Assembly (NCBI GenBank): GCA_910589045.1
Contig: CAJUSH010000036.1
Coordinates: 1 to 37,271 of the forward strand
Source of the DNA: an uncultured Eubacterium sp.
Lineage (GTDB): Bacteria > Bacillota_A > Clostridia > Lachnospirales > Lachnospiraceae
DNA: 37,271 nucleotides
Direction: 5' to 3'
Part shown: positions 24,610 through 31,717 of the stretch, piece after piece
How positions within the stretch are numbered: the first letter of the stretch is position 1
Layout: each line of letters starts with the position of its first letter
The notes under the pieces: model-generated
Seen by the model: the letters and a program-made list of their open reading frames with translations, nothing else
Database searches by the model: none
Told to the model about the DNA's origin: nothing
Translations under genes and position numbers: made by a program

Positions 24610-24638
24610 ATTATAACATAGTTTTTCCGGAAATACAA
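24610..24638 (-). promoter_or_regulatory. Extended -10 promoter of the cdaA-glmM-rhamnose unit
   Basis: Minus-strand -10 TATAAT (24610-24615, perfect) preceded by TGT, making an extended TGnTATAAT, with -35 TTGTAT (24633-24638) at 17-nt spacing. The leader is about 65 nt. No terminator is seen downstream until the LCP promoter, so it may drive up to 16 genes. Confidence 0.8.
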
Positions 24639-24709
24639 AACATTTCCTGCCGCCCGCGGTGCGATCGTGTTTTTTGGTACTGGAAATCCGAAAAAATTAC
24701 CTGAACGAC

Positions 24710-24737
24710 AAAAAAAGCGCCGCATACACCGCGGCGC
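24710..24737 (-). terminator. Intrinsic terminator of the recD2-comFC-yvyF unit
   Basis: Minus-strand RNA GCGCCGC, 7-nt loop, GCGGCGC, followed by seven U (complement of 24710-24716). It begins 6 nt past the yvyF stop codon. It is a textbook strong terminator. Confidence 0.92.
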
Positions 24738-24743
24738 CCTTAT

Positions 24744-25151
24744 CTACTGCAAATATCTCATTCTGTTTTTGTTGTCTTTGGGATCCTTTTTCTTCTCCTT
24801 CGGGGCATCCGGCCTGCGAATCATACTGGTAAGGTCATTCCCCAGCTTACTCTTACAATTCTCGCAGAAGCGTCCCGTCTTAATTGTTGCCCCGCACTTC
24901 TCACATTCAAGCCCCACCGGAGAATCATCCGCGAAGCTCAACCGCTCCTCACGCACCCACTGCCTGATCTGCTTGACAGACACATCATTGTTATCGGAGA
25001 TATCCTGCATCGTCGCAGTCCGATGCTCCCACACATACTCCTTTACCTGCTGGAATTTTTCTTCCAGCTTTTCCGTACACGACGGACACAAGGGCGATCT
25101 TCCGACACTATTAAACATCCGTCCGCAGCTTTTACAAGTTCTCACTTCCAT
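24744..25151 (-). CDS. yvyF: YvyF-type flagellar operon protein with zinc ribbon
   Basis: 135 residues from ATG 25151 (GGGAGG upstream), overlapping the comFC 3' end by 20 bp; an upstream in-frame start is rejected. The N-terminus has a zinc ribbon (CKSCGRMF and CPSC), then a helical region with a winged-helix-like segment (TMQDISDNNDVSVKQIRQWV), a second zinc ribbon (CEKCGATIK and CENCKSKL) and a Lys-rich tail. This layout matches the flagellar operon family that follows comFC in Bacillus (yvyF, before flgM). Here a terminator follows and no flgM is present. The family is linked to regulation of flagellar or motility genes. Confidence 0.85.
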   Translation of the reverse strand: MEVRTCKSCGRMFNSVGRSPLCPSCTEKLEEKFQQVKEYVWEHRTATMQDISDNNDVSVKQIRQWVREERLSFADDSPVGLECEKCGATIKTGRFCENCKSKLGNDLTSMIRRPDAPKEKKKDPKDNKNRMRYLQ

Positions 25152-25890
25152 AGTTAAAACCTCCCTGGTCGTCCCCACCGATACATATGCAGAGGACATA
25201 TACTTTTTCAATTCCGGCCGCTATCAACGTCTCCGCCACCGCGTCAACCGTGCTGCCAGTCGTATAAATATCGTCAATGAGCAACACTTTTATTAAGTGT
25301 ACACCATTTTTTGACATTTGAAAAGCATTTTTCAGATTGTTTTTTCGTTCCACTACGTTTAATTCCTTTTGCGGACAGGTATTGATCCCCCGCTTTACCA
25401 GCTTCTCCATACGGATGCCCGTAAGCCTTGAAAGCTCCCGCGCCAGAAGCTCCGCCTGATTGTAGCCCCGCTTTCGCCTGCGCGACGGATGAAGAGGCAC
25501 CGGAACCAGGGCCTGCGGCTGCACGTACCGGATCCAGTCCCCCAGCACCATATGCGCCTCCCGCGCAAATGTAACGGCAAAATCTCTTCGGTTGCCGTAC
25601 TTCATCCGATACATCCCCTGTGCCACGCTCCCGTAGAGGAACACCGCCCTTCCCTGCACAAAGAAATGCTTCTGCCGGACGCAATCGGCGCAGTATTCCC
25701 TGCGCACACCGCCCTTTCCCAGTGGTTTTCCGCATTTCATGCAAAAGGGCTGCACGACACGGCGTACCTTTTTCTCACAGGCCCGGCAGATCCGTCTCTG
25801 CTCCCCCGTGATGCGCTGCTCCTGCACCTTACCGCAAACGGGACAGGCTGCCGGAAATACCAGCTTTGTCAAAAAATCAATGGTCCTCAA
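25132..25890 (-). CDS. comFC: ComFC-family amidophosphoribosyltransferase-like protein
   Basis: About 252 residues. No ATG is available before the conserved region; TTG 25890, just after an AGGAGGA site, is the best start and overlaps the recD2 3' end by 14 bp. A double zinc ribbon opens the protein (CPVCG, CRAC, CMKCG, CADC), followed by a PRTase fold with ALVPVPLHPSRRRKRGYNQAE and the phosphate-binding LLIDDIYTTGST loop. ComFC is needed for single-strand DNA uptake during transformation in competent species; a distant relative is GntX. No comFA is adjacent; recD2 occupies that position. Its role in this organism is unproven. Confidence 0.9.
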   Translation of the reverse strand: MRTIDFLTKLVFPAACPVCGKVQEQRITGEQRRICRACEKKVRRVVQPFCMKCGKPLGKGGVRREYCADCVRQKHFFVQGRAVFLYGSVAQGMYRMKYGNRRDFAVTFAREAHMVLGDWIRYVQPQALVPVPLHPSRRRKRGYNQAELLARELSRLTGIRMEKLVKRGINTCPQKELNVVERKNNLKNAFQMSKNGVHLIKVLLIDDIYTTGSTVDAVAETLIAAGIEKVYVLCICIGGDDQGGFNYGSENL

Positions 25891-28084
25891 AAATCCTCCT
25901 GACCGCTCTCTCCAATCCGCAGAAGCGCTGCTGCTCCTGCACGTTATCAACCATCTGCGTGAACACGCGATCATCCCCCACGATCGTCACACATTTCCGC
26001 GCCCGCGTAACTGCTGTGTAAAGCAGGTTGCGGTTCATGAGCGGACGCGGTCCGTTCATCAGCGGAAGCACGACTGCCGGATACTCACTGCCCTGTGATT
26101 TGTGGATCGTCACCGCATAGGCAAGCTCCAGCTCATCGATGATGCCGAACGGATACTCCACCATGCGCCCCTCCTCAAATTCTACGGTCAGGCTGTGCGC
26201 AAACGAATCTATGATGCGGATAATACCCATATCGCCGTTGAACACCCCCAGACCCTTATCAACGGGAATCCCGTATCGGCTGCGCACCTCCCACTCCAGC
26301 TGATAGTTGTTTTTTGTCTGCATCACCTTATCCCCCTCGCGAAAGACACCGCTTGCCCGCTCCTTTTCGGATTTTGATGCATCCGGTGGATTTAAATACT
26401 GCTGGAGCACCTGATTTAACCGCTCCACTCCCAGCAGGCCTTTGCGCATGGGGGTGAGTACCTGGATATCCATTGGCTGGGCATCCACAAATTTGGGAAG
26501 CTTCTGCAAAACCAGCTGCAGGGTAACATTGATGATCTGGTCCGCATCGTAGCGCTTGAGGAAAAAGAAATCCATGCTCTTGTTGTCCAGCGTCACCGGC
26601 TCGCCGCGGTTGATGCGGTGGGCGTTTACGATGATATCGCTCTCCTTCGCCTGCCGGAAGATCTCGGTCAGGCGGGTCACCGGCACCTGCTCTGATGCGA
26701 TGATATCCTTTAGCACACGGCCCGGCCCCACACTGGGAAGCTGATTCACATCCCCCACCAGGATCAGCCGCGTACCGGGACTGACCGCCTTTAGAAGCGA
26801 GTTCATCAGCGGCAGATCTACCATGGACATCTCGTCAATGATGATCGCATCCGCCTCCAGAGGATTGCTCTCGTCCCGGCCAAAGCCGACATTCTCCTCC
26901 CCGCCAAGCTCCAGCATCCGGTGGATGGTGCGCGCCTCATACCCGGTCGTCTCGCTCATGCGCTTTGCCGCACGCCCCGTCGGTGCCGCAAGCATAAAGT
27001 CAATTCCCTCCAGGTCAAAATAGTGTATGATTGCATCGATGGTAGTCGTCTTTCCGGTTCCGGGTCCGCCCGTTATTACAAGCACCCCTTCCTTTGCCGC
27101 CGATGCAACCGCCTGACGCTGATGCTCCGCCAGCCTGCGCTCCGTCTCCTGCTCAATCCTGCGGATGCGCGCATACACATGATCCTCCGAAACGTCCATG
27201 GAAATATTCAAAAGCTTGAGCATATGCGCCACGTTTGCTTCCATATTATAATAGGAAGCGGCGTATACATATACCGCCTCCCCCTGGCGCTCCATGACCA
27301 GCCGGCGCTCCATGGCAAGGTTCATCATATTCTGCTCCAGCGGCTCCGCGTCCACCCCCAGAAGCTCACCGGCCCTTTGCATGAGCAATGGCTGCGGCAG
27401 GTAAGTGTGCCCTTCGCCGGCGGCCTGCTGCAGACAGTACAGCAGCCCGCTGCGGATACGAAAATCCGAGTCTGTGCGGATCCCAACCTTCGAAGCGATC
27501 TCATCGGCAATCCGGAAGCCCACACCGTCAATGTCATCCGCCAGCCGGTAAGGATTTTTCTGCAGAATACTGTAAATTTCCTCCCCATAAGTATTGTAGA
27601 TCTTCACGGCCAGCGTCAGGGTGATGCCGTATTGCTGCAGAAAGAGCATCGCGGAACGCAGCGAGCGCTTTTCTTCTACCTGGACGGCAATCTCCTGTGC
27701 TTTCCGCTCGCTGATACCCTTGATCTCCGCCAGGCGTTCCGGCTCCTTTTCAATCACTGTAAAGGTTTCCTTCCCGAACCGCCGCACGATGCGGGCGGCC
27801 AGCGCCGCACCCACGCCCTTGATTGCACCCGACCCGAGATAGCGCTCAATCGCCATCTCATCCTCCGGCTCCTTCTCAATAAAACGGGCCGCTTTAAACT
27901 GCGTGCCATAGCTCGGATGCTCCGTGTACTCCCCCTCCAGCTCCACGTTCATGCCATCCGTGACTCCAAGCATCGTTCCGACGCAGGTCGTCATCGTCTC
28001 GCCGCTCACCAGCTCCAGAACCGTATAGCCGTTATCACTGTTTTGAAATATAATATGATCTACATACCCGGTGATATGCTCCAT
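25877..28084 (-). CDS. recD2: RecD2-type ATP-dependent DNA helicase
   Basis: 735 residues, full length for the RecD/TraA-type group without RecBC. The N-terminal ~190 residues contain an OB-like region and helix-hairpin-helix repeats (IKGVGAALAARI, IKGISERKAQEI, IDGVGFRIADEI). Helicase motifs follow: Walker A GGPGTGKTTT at ~339-348, Walker B IIIDEMSMVD, GDVNQLPSVGPG, and the C-terminal VTIHKSQGSEYPAVVLPL and TAVTRARK. It unwinds DNA 5' to 3' and acts in repair and fork processing. Start ATG 28084 has AAAGGAG upstream. It follows the flgJ terminator, with no obvious promoter in the short gap. Confidence 0.95.
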   Translation of the reverse strand: MEHITGYVDHIIFQNSDNGYTVLELVSGETMTTCVGTMLGVTDGMNVELEGEYTEHPSYGTQFKAARFIEKEPEDEMAIERYLGSGAIKGVGAALAARIVRRFGKETFTVIEKEPERLAEIKGISERKAQEIAVQVEEKRSLRSAMLFLQQYGITLTLAVKIYNTYGEEIYSILQKNPYRLADDIDGVGFRIADEIASKVGIRTDSDFRIRSGLLYCLQQAAGEGHTYLPQPLLMQRAGELLGVDAEPLEQNMMNLAMERRLVMERQGEAVYVYAASYYNMEANVAHMLKLLNISMDVSEDHVYARIRRIEQETERRLAEHQRQAVASAAKEGVLVITGGPGTGKTTTIDAIIHYFDLEGIDFMLAAPTGRAAKRMSETTGYEARTIHRMLELGGEENVGFGRDESNPLEADAIIIDEMSMVDLPLMNSLLKAVSPGTRLILVGDVNQLPSVGPGRVLKDIIASEQVPVTRLTEIFRQAKESDIIVNAHRINRGEPVTLDNKSMDFFFLKRYDADQIINVTLQLVLQKLPKFVDAQPMDIQVLTPMRKGLLGVERLNQVLQQYLNPPDASKSEKERASGVFREGDKVMQTKNNYQLEWEVRSRYGIPVDKGLGVFNGDMGIIRIIDSFAHSLTVEFEEGRMVEYPFGIIDELELAYAVTIHKSQGSEYPAVVLPLMNGPRPLMNRNLLYTAVTRARKCVTIVGDDRVFTQMVDNVQEQQRFCGLERAVRRIFEDH

Positions 28085-28179
28085 GTGTGCTCCTTTGTAT
28101 TTTCATCTTTTGGCACCGCCGCGCCCCGCCGTCAGCATATTTGCAGATATTGGCCGCCGCAGGTTTCCCAGACACACGG

Positions 28180-28210
28180 AAAAGGGCAGGTTCGTCCGCC
28201 CCACCCTTTT
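28180..28210 (-). terminator. Intrinsic terminator after the flagellar rod genes
   Basis: Minus-strand RNA AAAAGGGUGGG pairs with CCUGCCCUUUU through 11 bp including two wobble pairs, with a 9-nt loop. The wobble pairs work only on this strand. It begins 12 nt past the stop codon of the rod-binding gene. Confidence 0.7.
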
Positions 28211-28222
28211 TGTGCCCTTGAT

Positions 28223-28663
28223 TTAATTTTCTTCCTCGACTGCTCCGGTTGCCGTAATCGCTGCGGCTTCCGTCGTATCCGCCTCCGTATCCGAAGCGGC
28301 CGCCTGCGGAATGGAGTAGTTCCTGCACATCTGCTCGTAGAGCGTCTGTGTCAGGCGGTCCCCAACCTGATCCACCATTTTATCCGCAATCTGCTCGCCA
28401 ACCGTACCCATAAAATAGTCTGTCATCTGCGAATAAGCGGAATCTCCGTCCGTCTTTAAGGACTCCCACGCATTTTTCAGGATCTGCTCCACGAAATAGG
28501 ACTCAAAATCCTTGATCGCCTGCTTCATCTCCGCCTCTGTGGAGTTCTCGTTGATGCCGCCTACCGCACCCTGAACCGCTCCCGCCGATGCAGAAGCATT
28601 CGCATTCTGGGTGTTCTGCGCCAGATAGCTGCTGTACATACTGTCATTGATCGAAATACTCAT
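28223..28663 (-). CDS. flgJ: FlgJ-type flagellar rod-binding protein without muramidase domain
   Basis: 146 residues from ATG 28663 (AGGAGG upstream). The middle holds the rod-binding signature: AIKDFESYFVEQILKNAWES, then YSQMTDYFMGTVGEQIADKM and a closing QTLYEQM helix. The N-terminal 40 residues and C-terminal 30 residues are low-complexity and rich in Ala, Asn, Thr and Glu. Enterobacterial FlgJ carries a C-terminal glucosaminidase to open the wall for the rod; here that domain is absent, as is usual in Gram-positives. It lies 13 bp after flgG in the same unit and is followed by a terminator. Confidence 0.9.
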   Translation of the reverse strand: MSISINDSMYSSYLAQNTQNANASASAGAVQGAVGGINENSTEAEMKQAIKDFESYFVEQILKNAWESLKTDGDSAYSQMTDYFMGTVGEQIADKMVDQVGDRLTQTLYEQMCRNYSIPQAAASDTEADTTEAAAITATGAVEEEN

Positions 28664-28676
28664 GGCTGCCTACCTC

Positions 28677-29495
28677 CTACCGTTTCAGCTGGTTTGCCTG
28701 CCCGAGCATCTCGTCGGCCGCCTGAATCGCCTTGGAATTCAGCTCGTAAGCACGCTGCGCCACTATCAGATTTACCATCTCATCTGCCACATGTACATTG
28801 GAAGATTCCAGATAACCCTGCCTTAATTTGCTTCGAACGAGGTTCACACCCGCATTGTTCTCATTTAACGCATTGCCGGAAGCAACCGTCTCCATAAAGT
28901 ATGTACCCGCAACCTTTTCCAGTCCTGCCGGGTTGTTAAACTGCCACAGGCCGATGGTCTGATTTAAGCTGACAAAATTACCGTCGGGTGTTTTGTAGCC
29001 AACCTCGCCGTTCCCTGTGATCATGACCGTGTTCGTATCCACATTATCGGGAATCACGATGGGATTTCCCTCCTGATCCAGCACATAGTAACCCTCCGCC
29101 GTCGCCAGCGTCAGACCGTCCGTGCCGTTTGTCCAGAAGAAATCTCCGTTTCTGGTATAGCAAAGCTCTCCGTCCGCGCCCTGAATCCCGAAAAATCCGT
29201 CGCCCTCGATAAAGAAGGCGGTTTTGCTCTCAGATGCAATCGGCTCCCCGCTCTTAAAGCTGGAGGTCATGGACGAGACACGGGTTCCAAGTCCCACCTG
29301 TGCGGAGATCGGCTTCTGCTCTCCGTTCGCTGTCGTCGTCTTTGTCTGAAGAGTCTGATACAACAGGCTCTTAAATTCTGCCTTTTCGCTGCGGTATCCC
29401 GTGGTATTTACGTTCGCAAGATTGTTCGCAATCGTATCCACGTTGGTCTGCTGTGCGATCATACCGGATGCCGCGCTCCACAATGCTCTCATCAT
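28677..29495 (-). CDS. flgG: Flagellar basal-body distal rod protein FlgG (FlhP-like)
   Basis: 272 residues. The N-terminus MMRALWSAASGMIAQQTNVD followed by NNLANVNTTGYR is the classic rod/hook signature, and the C-terminus has the matching coiled segment (VADEMVNLIVAQRAYELNSKAIQ). A central beta region (EGDGFFGIQ) is typical of FlgG/FlgF. It forms part of the axial rod that crosses the wall. It is the second of two paralogous rod genes after mbl, as in the Bacillus mbl-flhO-flhP order. A 137-bp gap separates it from flgF and holds a sigma-D-like promoter. Confidence 0.93.
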   Translation of the reverse strand: MMRALWSAASGMIAQQTNVDTIANNLANVNTTGYRSEKAEFKSLLYQTLQTKTTTANGEQKPISAQVGLGTRVSSMTSSFKSGEPIASESKTAFFIEGDGFFGIQGADGELCYTRNGDFFWTNGTDGLTLATAEGYYVLDQEGNPIVIPDNVDTNTVMITGNGEVGYKTPDGNFVSLNQTIGLWQFNNPAGLEKVAGTYFMETVASGNALNENNAGVNLVRSKLRQGYLESSNVHVADEMVNLIVAQRAYELNSKAIQAADEMLGQANQLKR

Positions 29496-29556
29496 ATGAG
29501 TGTACGCTCCTTTTAGCGTCCTTCCTTGGACTTTCTTCCTATCCTAATCTTTATAG

Positions 29557-29583
29557 ATATCGTCTTATAAAAACGAAAACTTA
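29557..29583 (-). promoter_or_regulatory. Candidate sigma-D (sigma-28) flagellar promoter before flgG
   Basis: Minus-strand TAAG (29580-29583), 15-nt spacer, GACGATAT (29557-29564). The consensus is TAAA-N15-GCCGATAT, so three of four and seven of eight positions match at the correct spacing. Predicted leader is about 55 nt to ATG 29495. Confidence 0.6.
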
Positions 29584-29632
29584 ACTGACCGGGGAAATTT
29601 TCTTCCTGTCCCGGCTTAAAATGACTATAAAA

Positions 29633-30433
29633 CTATACCCGGCCCACATTGTTCACCGCGCGGTCAATCATGGAATCCATGGTCTGGATCACCTTCTGAT
29701 TGGACTCGTAAGCCCGCGTGATTGTGATCATGTTCACCATCTCCGTCACAACATTGACGTTTGATGCCTCGATATAGCCCTGGCGCACTCTCGCATCGGA
29801 AGCGGTCAGCGTCGCACCATCCACGGTGTCATACAGATTTTCGCCGTATTTTGCCAGGTAATCGTAATCCTCAAAATCGACAACGCCGATCTGTGCCACA
29901 ATCTGCTCATTCTGCCAGATGTTACCCGTCTCGTCAATCCGGAAGGGCAGATTCGGGTCTACCTGGATAAAACTGGCCTGACCCGGGTTGGTATTATCGG
30001 CGCCCGCCTGGTTTAATACGTAATCGCCGTCCTTCGTCACGAGGTAGCCGTCCGTATTTACGGTAAACGCACCGTCCCGCGTATATTTCACGGATGTCTC
30101 CCCGTTTTTGTTCGTGAAGGAAATTGCGAAAAATCCGTCCCCGTCCAGTGCCACATCGTACTGGTTGTCCGTAACCTTAAAGCTTCCCTGGGTGTAATCC
30201 GTGTAGGTCTCCCCAATCTTCACGCCGGGATAAATCCCTCCCAGCTTGACGGGAAGCCCCTGATCGGTCTGATCCTTGATCTTTACCGCAAGCTGCTCGT
30301 CAAAGCTCTGGGATGTCGCCCCTTCCTTTTTATAACCGTTTGTATCTGCATTAGCCAGGTTGTTGGTCATGATATCCATCCGATTCATCTCGTTTACCAT
30401 GCCTGACCATGCACTGTAAAGTCCCTTTACCAT
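29633..30433 (-). CDS. flgF: Flagellar basal-body rod protein FlgF (FlhO-like)
   Basis: 266 residues from ATG 30433 (GGAG upstream). The N-terminal MVKGLYSAWSGMVNEMNRMD and NNLANADTNGYKKEG segments and the C-terminal VNVVTEMVNMITITRAYESN helix define the rod/hook family. The central ALDGDGFFAIS motif is shared with flgG. It is more divergent from FlgG than the following gene, so the FlgF/FlhO label rests on gene order after mbl. It would be a proximal rod component. Upstream lies a 76-bp tandem repeat and no clear promoter, so it may be read through from mbl. Confidence 0.88.
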   Translation of the reverse strand: MVKGLYSAWSGMVNEMNRMDIMTNNLANADTNGYKKEGATSQSFDEQLAVKIKDQTDQGLPVKLGGIYPGVKIGETYTDYTQGSFKVTDNQYDVALDGDGFFAISFTNKNGETSVKYTRDGAFTVNTDGYLVTKDGDYVLNQAGADNTNPGQASFIQVDPNLPFRIDETGNIWQNEQIVAQIGVVDFEDYDYLAKYGENLYDTVDGATLTASDARVRQGYIEASNVNVVTEMVNMITITRAYESNQKVIQTMDSMIDRAVNNVGRV

Positions 30434-30452
30434 CTAGTACTCCTTTTTATAT

Positions 30453-30634
30453 TGTGCCGATTTCTAATCGGTGCCTGCTTCGAGCGCCTTCAGCCCGCTG
30501 GGCTGAACTTTCATGCGCGAGAATCCTTTGTGCCGATTTCCAATCGGTGCCTGCTTCGAGCGCCTTCAGCCCGCTGGGCTGAACTTTCATGCGCGAGAAT
30601 CCTTTGTGCCGATTTGTGCCGATTTATGCCGATT
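30453..30634. repeat. 76-bp tandem repeat with hairpins, plus three 10-bp units
   Basis: Two copies, at 30453-30528 and 30529-30604, differ at a single base (30465 T versus 30541 C). Each has a perfect hairpin TTCAGCCC-GCT-GGGCTGAA and a CCGATT/AATCGG hairpin. A third copy begins at 30605 but collapses into a 10-bp period TGTGCCGATT, TGTGCCGATT, TATGCCGATT up to the mbl stop codon. It fills the gap of about 200 bp between mbl and flgF. A partial copy lies at 20.8 kb. Confidence 0.92.
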
Positions 30635-30635
30635 T

Positions 30636-31631
30636 TTAATCGTCATCCCGCTTTCCCGCCAGAAATTCCACATATTTTCCGGTTCCGATAGCGACGCATG
30701 TCATCGGTGCCTCGGCAGTCATCGTGTTGATTCCGGTCTTGTCCTCGATCAGCTCTTCAAGCCCGCGCAGCAGTGCGCCGCCCCCGGTGAGTACGATTCC
30801 GCGCTCCGCCACGTCCGCGACCAGCTCCGGCGGTGTCCGCTCTAAAACGTTGTGAATCGCCTCCACGATACGGTTGGTCGCTTCCCGCAGCGCCTCCTCC
30901 GTCTCCTCCGCACTCACGGTAACGGTCTTGGGAAGTCCGGTCACAAGGTTGCGCCCCCGCACGTCCATGGTGCCGCCGTCGGGAAGCGGATAACAGGTGC
31001 CGATCCGGATCTTGATATCCTCCGCGGTACGCTCACCGATCAGGAGGTTATGCTTTTTACGCATATAACGGACAAGCGCCTCGTCGAAATCATCACCCGC
31101 GATCTTGATGGAGGTGGATACCACCGAGCCTCCGAGGGAGATCACCGCTATATCCGCCGTTCCGCCGCCGATATCTACGATCATATTGCCGCAGGGCCTT
31201 GAGATATCGATGCCGGCCCCGATCGCCGCCGCAATCGGCTCCTCGATAATCTCCACCTCCCTGGCTCCCGCCTGGAAGGTAGCATCCTCCACCGCCTTTT
31301 TCTCAACCTCCGTGACACCGCTGGGCACACAGACACTGACACGGGGCTTGCGGAACGTCTTTTTCCCGATCGCCTTCTGAATAAAATACTGAATCATCTT
31401 TTCCGTCACGGTATAATCCGAGATTACACCCTGACGCAAGGGCCGGACTGCCACGATATTGCCGGGAGTACGTCCCAGCATGAGACGCGCCTCCTCGCCG
31501 ATTGCCTTGATCTTATTTGTGTCACGGTCGAACGCCACCACGGAAGGTTCCTTGAGCACGACGCCCTTCCCTTTAATATAAACGAGAATACTCGCTGTTC
31601 CTAAATCGATACCAATATCTGTTCCAACCAT
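30636..31631 (-). CDS. mbl: MreB/Mbl-family actin-like cell shape protein
   Basis: 331 residues from ATG 31631 (GGGAG upstream). ATP-binding actin-fold motifs are intact: phosphate 1 DIGIDLGTASILVYI, connect 1 with IIEEPIAAAIGAG, phosphate 2 IVDIGGGTADIAVISLG, and adenosine GIVLTGGGALLRGLEELI. The protein polymerises at the membrane and directs lateral wall synthesis. The call Mbl rather than MreB rests on position: it is followed by flgF and flgG as in Bacillus, and there is no mreC or mreD. It has its own strong promoter overlapping the uvrA stop codon. Confidence 0.92.
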   Translation of the reverse strand: MVGTDIGIDLGTASILVYIKGKGVVLKEPSVVAFDRDTNKIKAIGEEARLMLGRTPGNIVAVRPLRQGVISDYTVTEKMIQYFIQKAIGKKTFRKPRVSVCVPSGVTEVEKKAVEDATFQAGAREVEIIEEPIAAAIGAGIDISRPCGNMIVDIGGGTADIAVISLGGSVVSTSIKIAGDDFDEALVRYMRKKHNLLIGERTAEDIKIRIGTCYPLPDGGTMDVRGRNLVTGLPKTVTVSAEETEEALREATNRIVEAIHNVLERTPPELVADVAERGIVLTGGGALLRGLEELIEDKTGINTMTAEAPMTCVAIGTGKYVEFLAGKRDDD

Positions 31632-31689
31632 AAATGGCTCCCTTCATCACTTCTTCTACCTTACGTTCTATTTTTCCTCATATAGAACC

Positions 31690-31717
31690 ATTATATACAA
31701 TATATCCCATTTTTCAA
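31690..31717 (-). promoter_or_regulatory. Promoter of mbl, overlapping the uvrA stop codon
   Basis: Minus-strand -10 TATAAT (31690-31695, perfect) and -35 TTGAAA (31712-31717) with 16-nt spacing. The TGA in TTGAAA is the uvrA stop codon. Predicted leader is about 50 nt. Confidence 0.75.

Noticed and set aside
26921..28459. Plus-strand open frame of 512 codons opposite recD2 and flgJ
   Set aside because: It is antisense across two well-supported genes and a terminator, with shadow-like composition and no domain.
30453..30634. 76-bp repeat as a CRISPR array
   Set aside because: The copies are contiguous with no unique spacers, only two are complete, and no cas gene is nearby.
30453..30634. 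CCGATT cores of the repeat as sigma-D promoters for flgF
   Set aside because: On the flgF strand the best reading is TGAA-N16-ACCGATTA, which matches only the CCGAT core, and the same core also occurs before the non-flagellar glmM.
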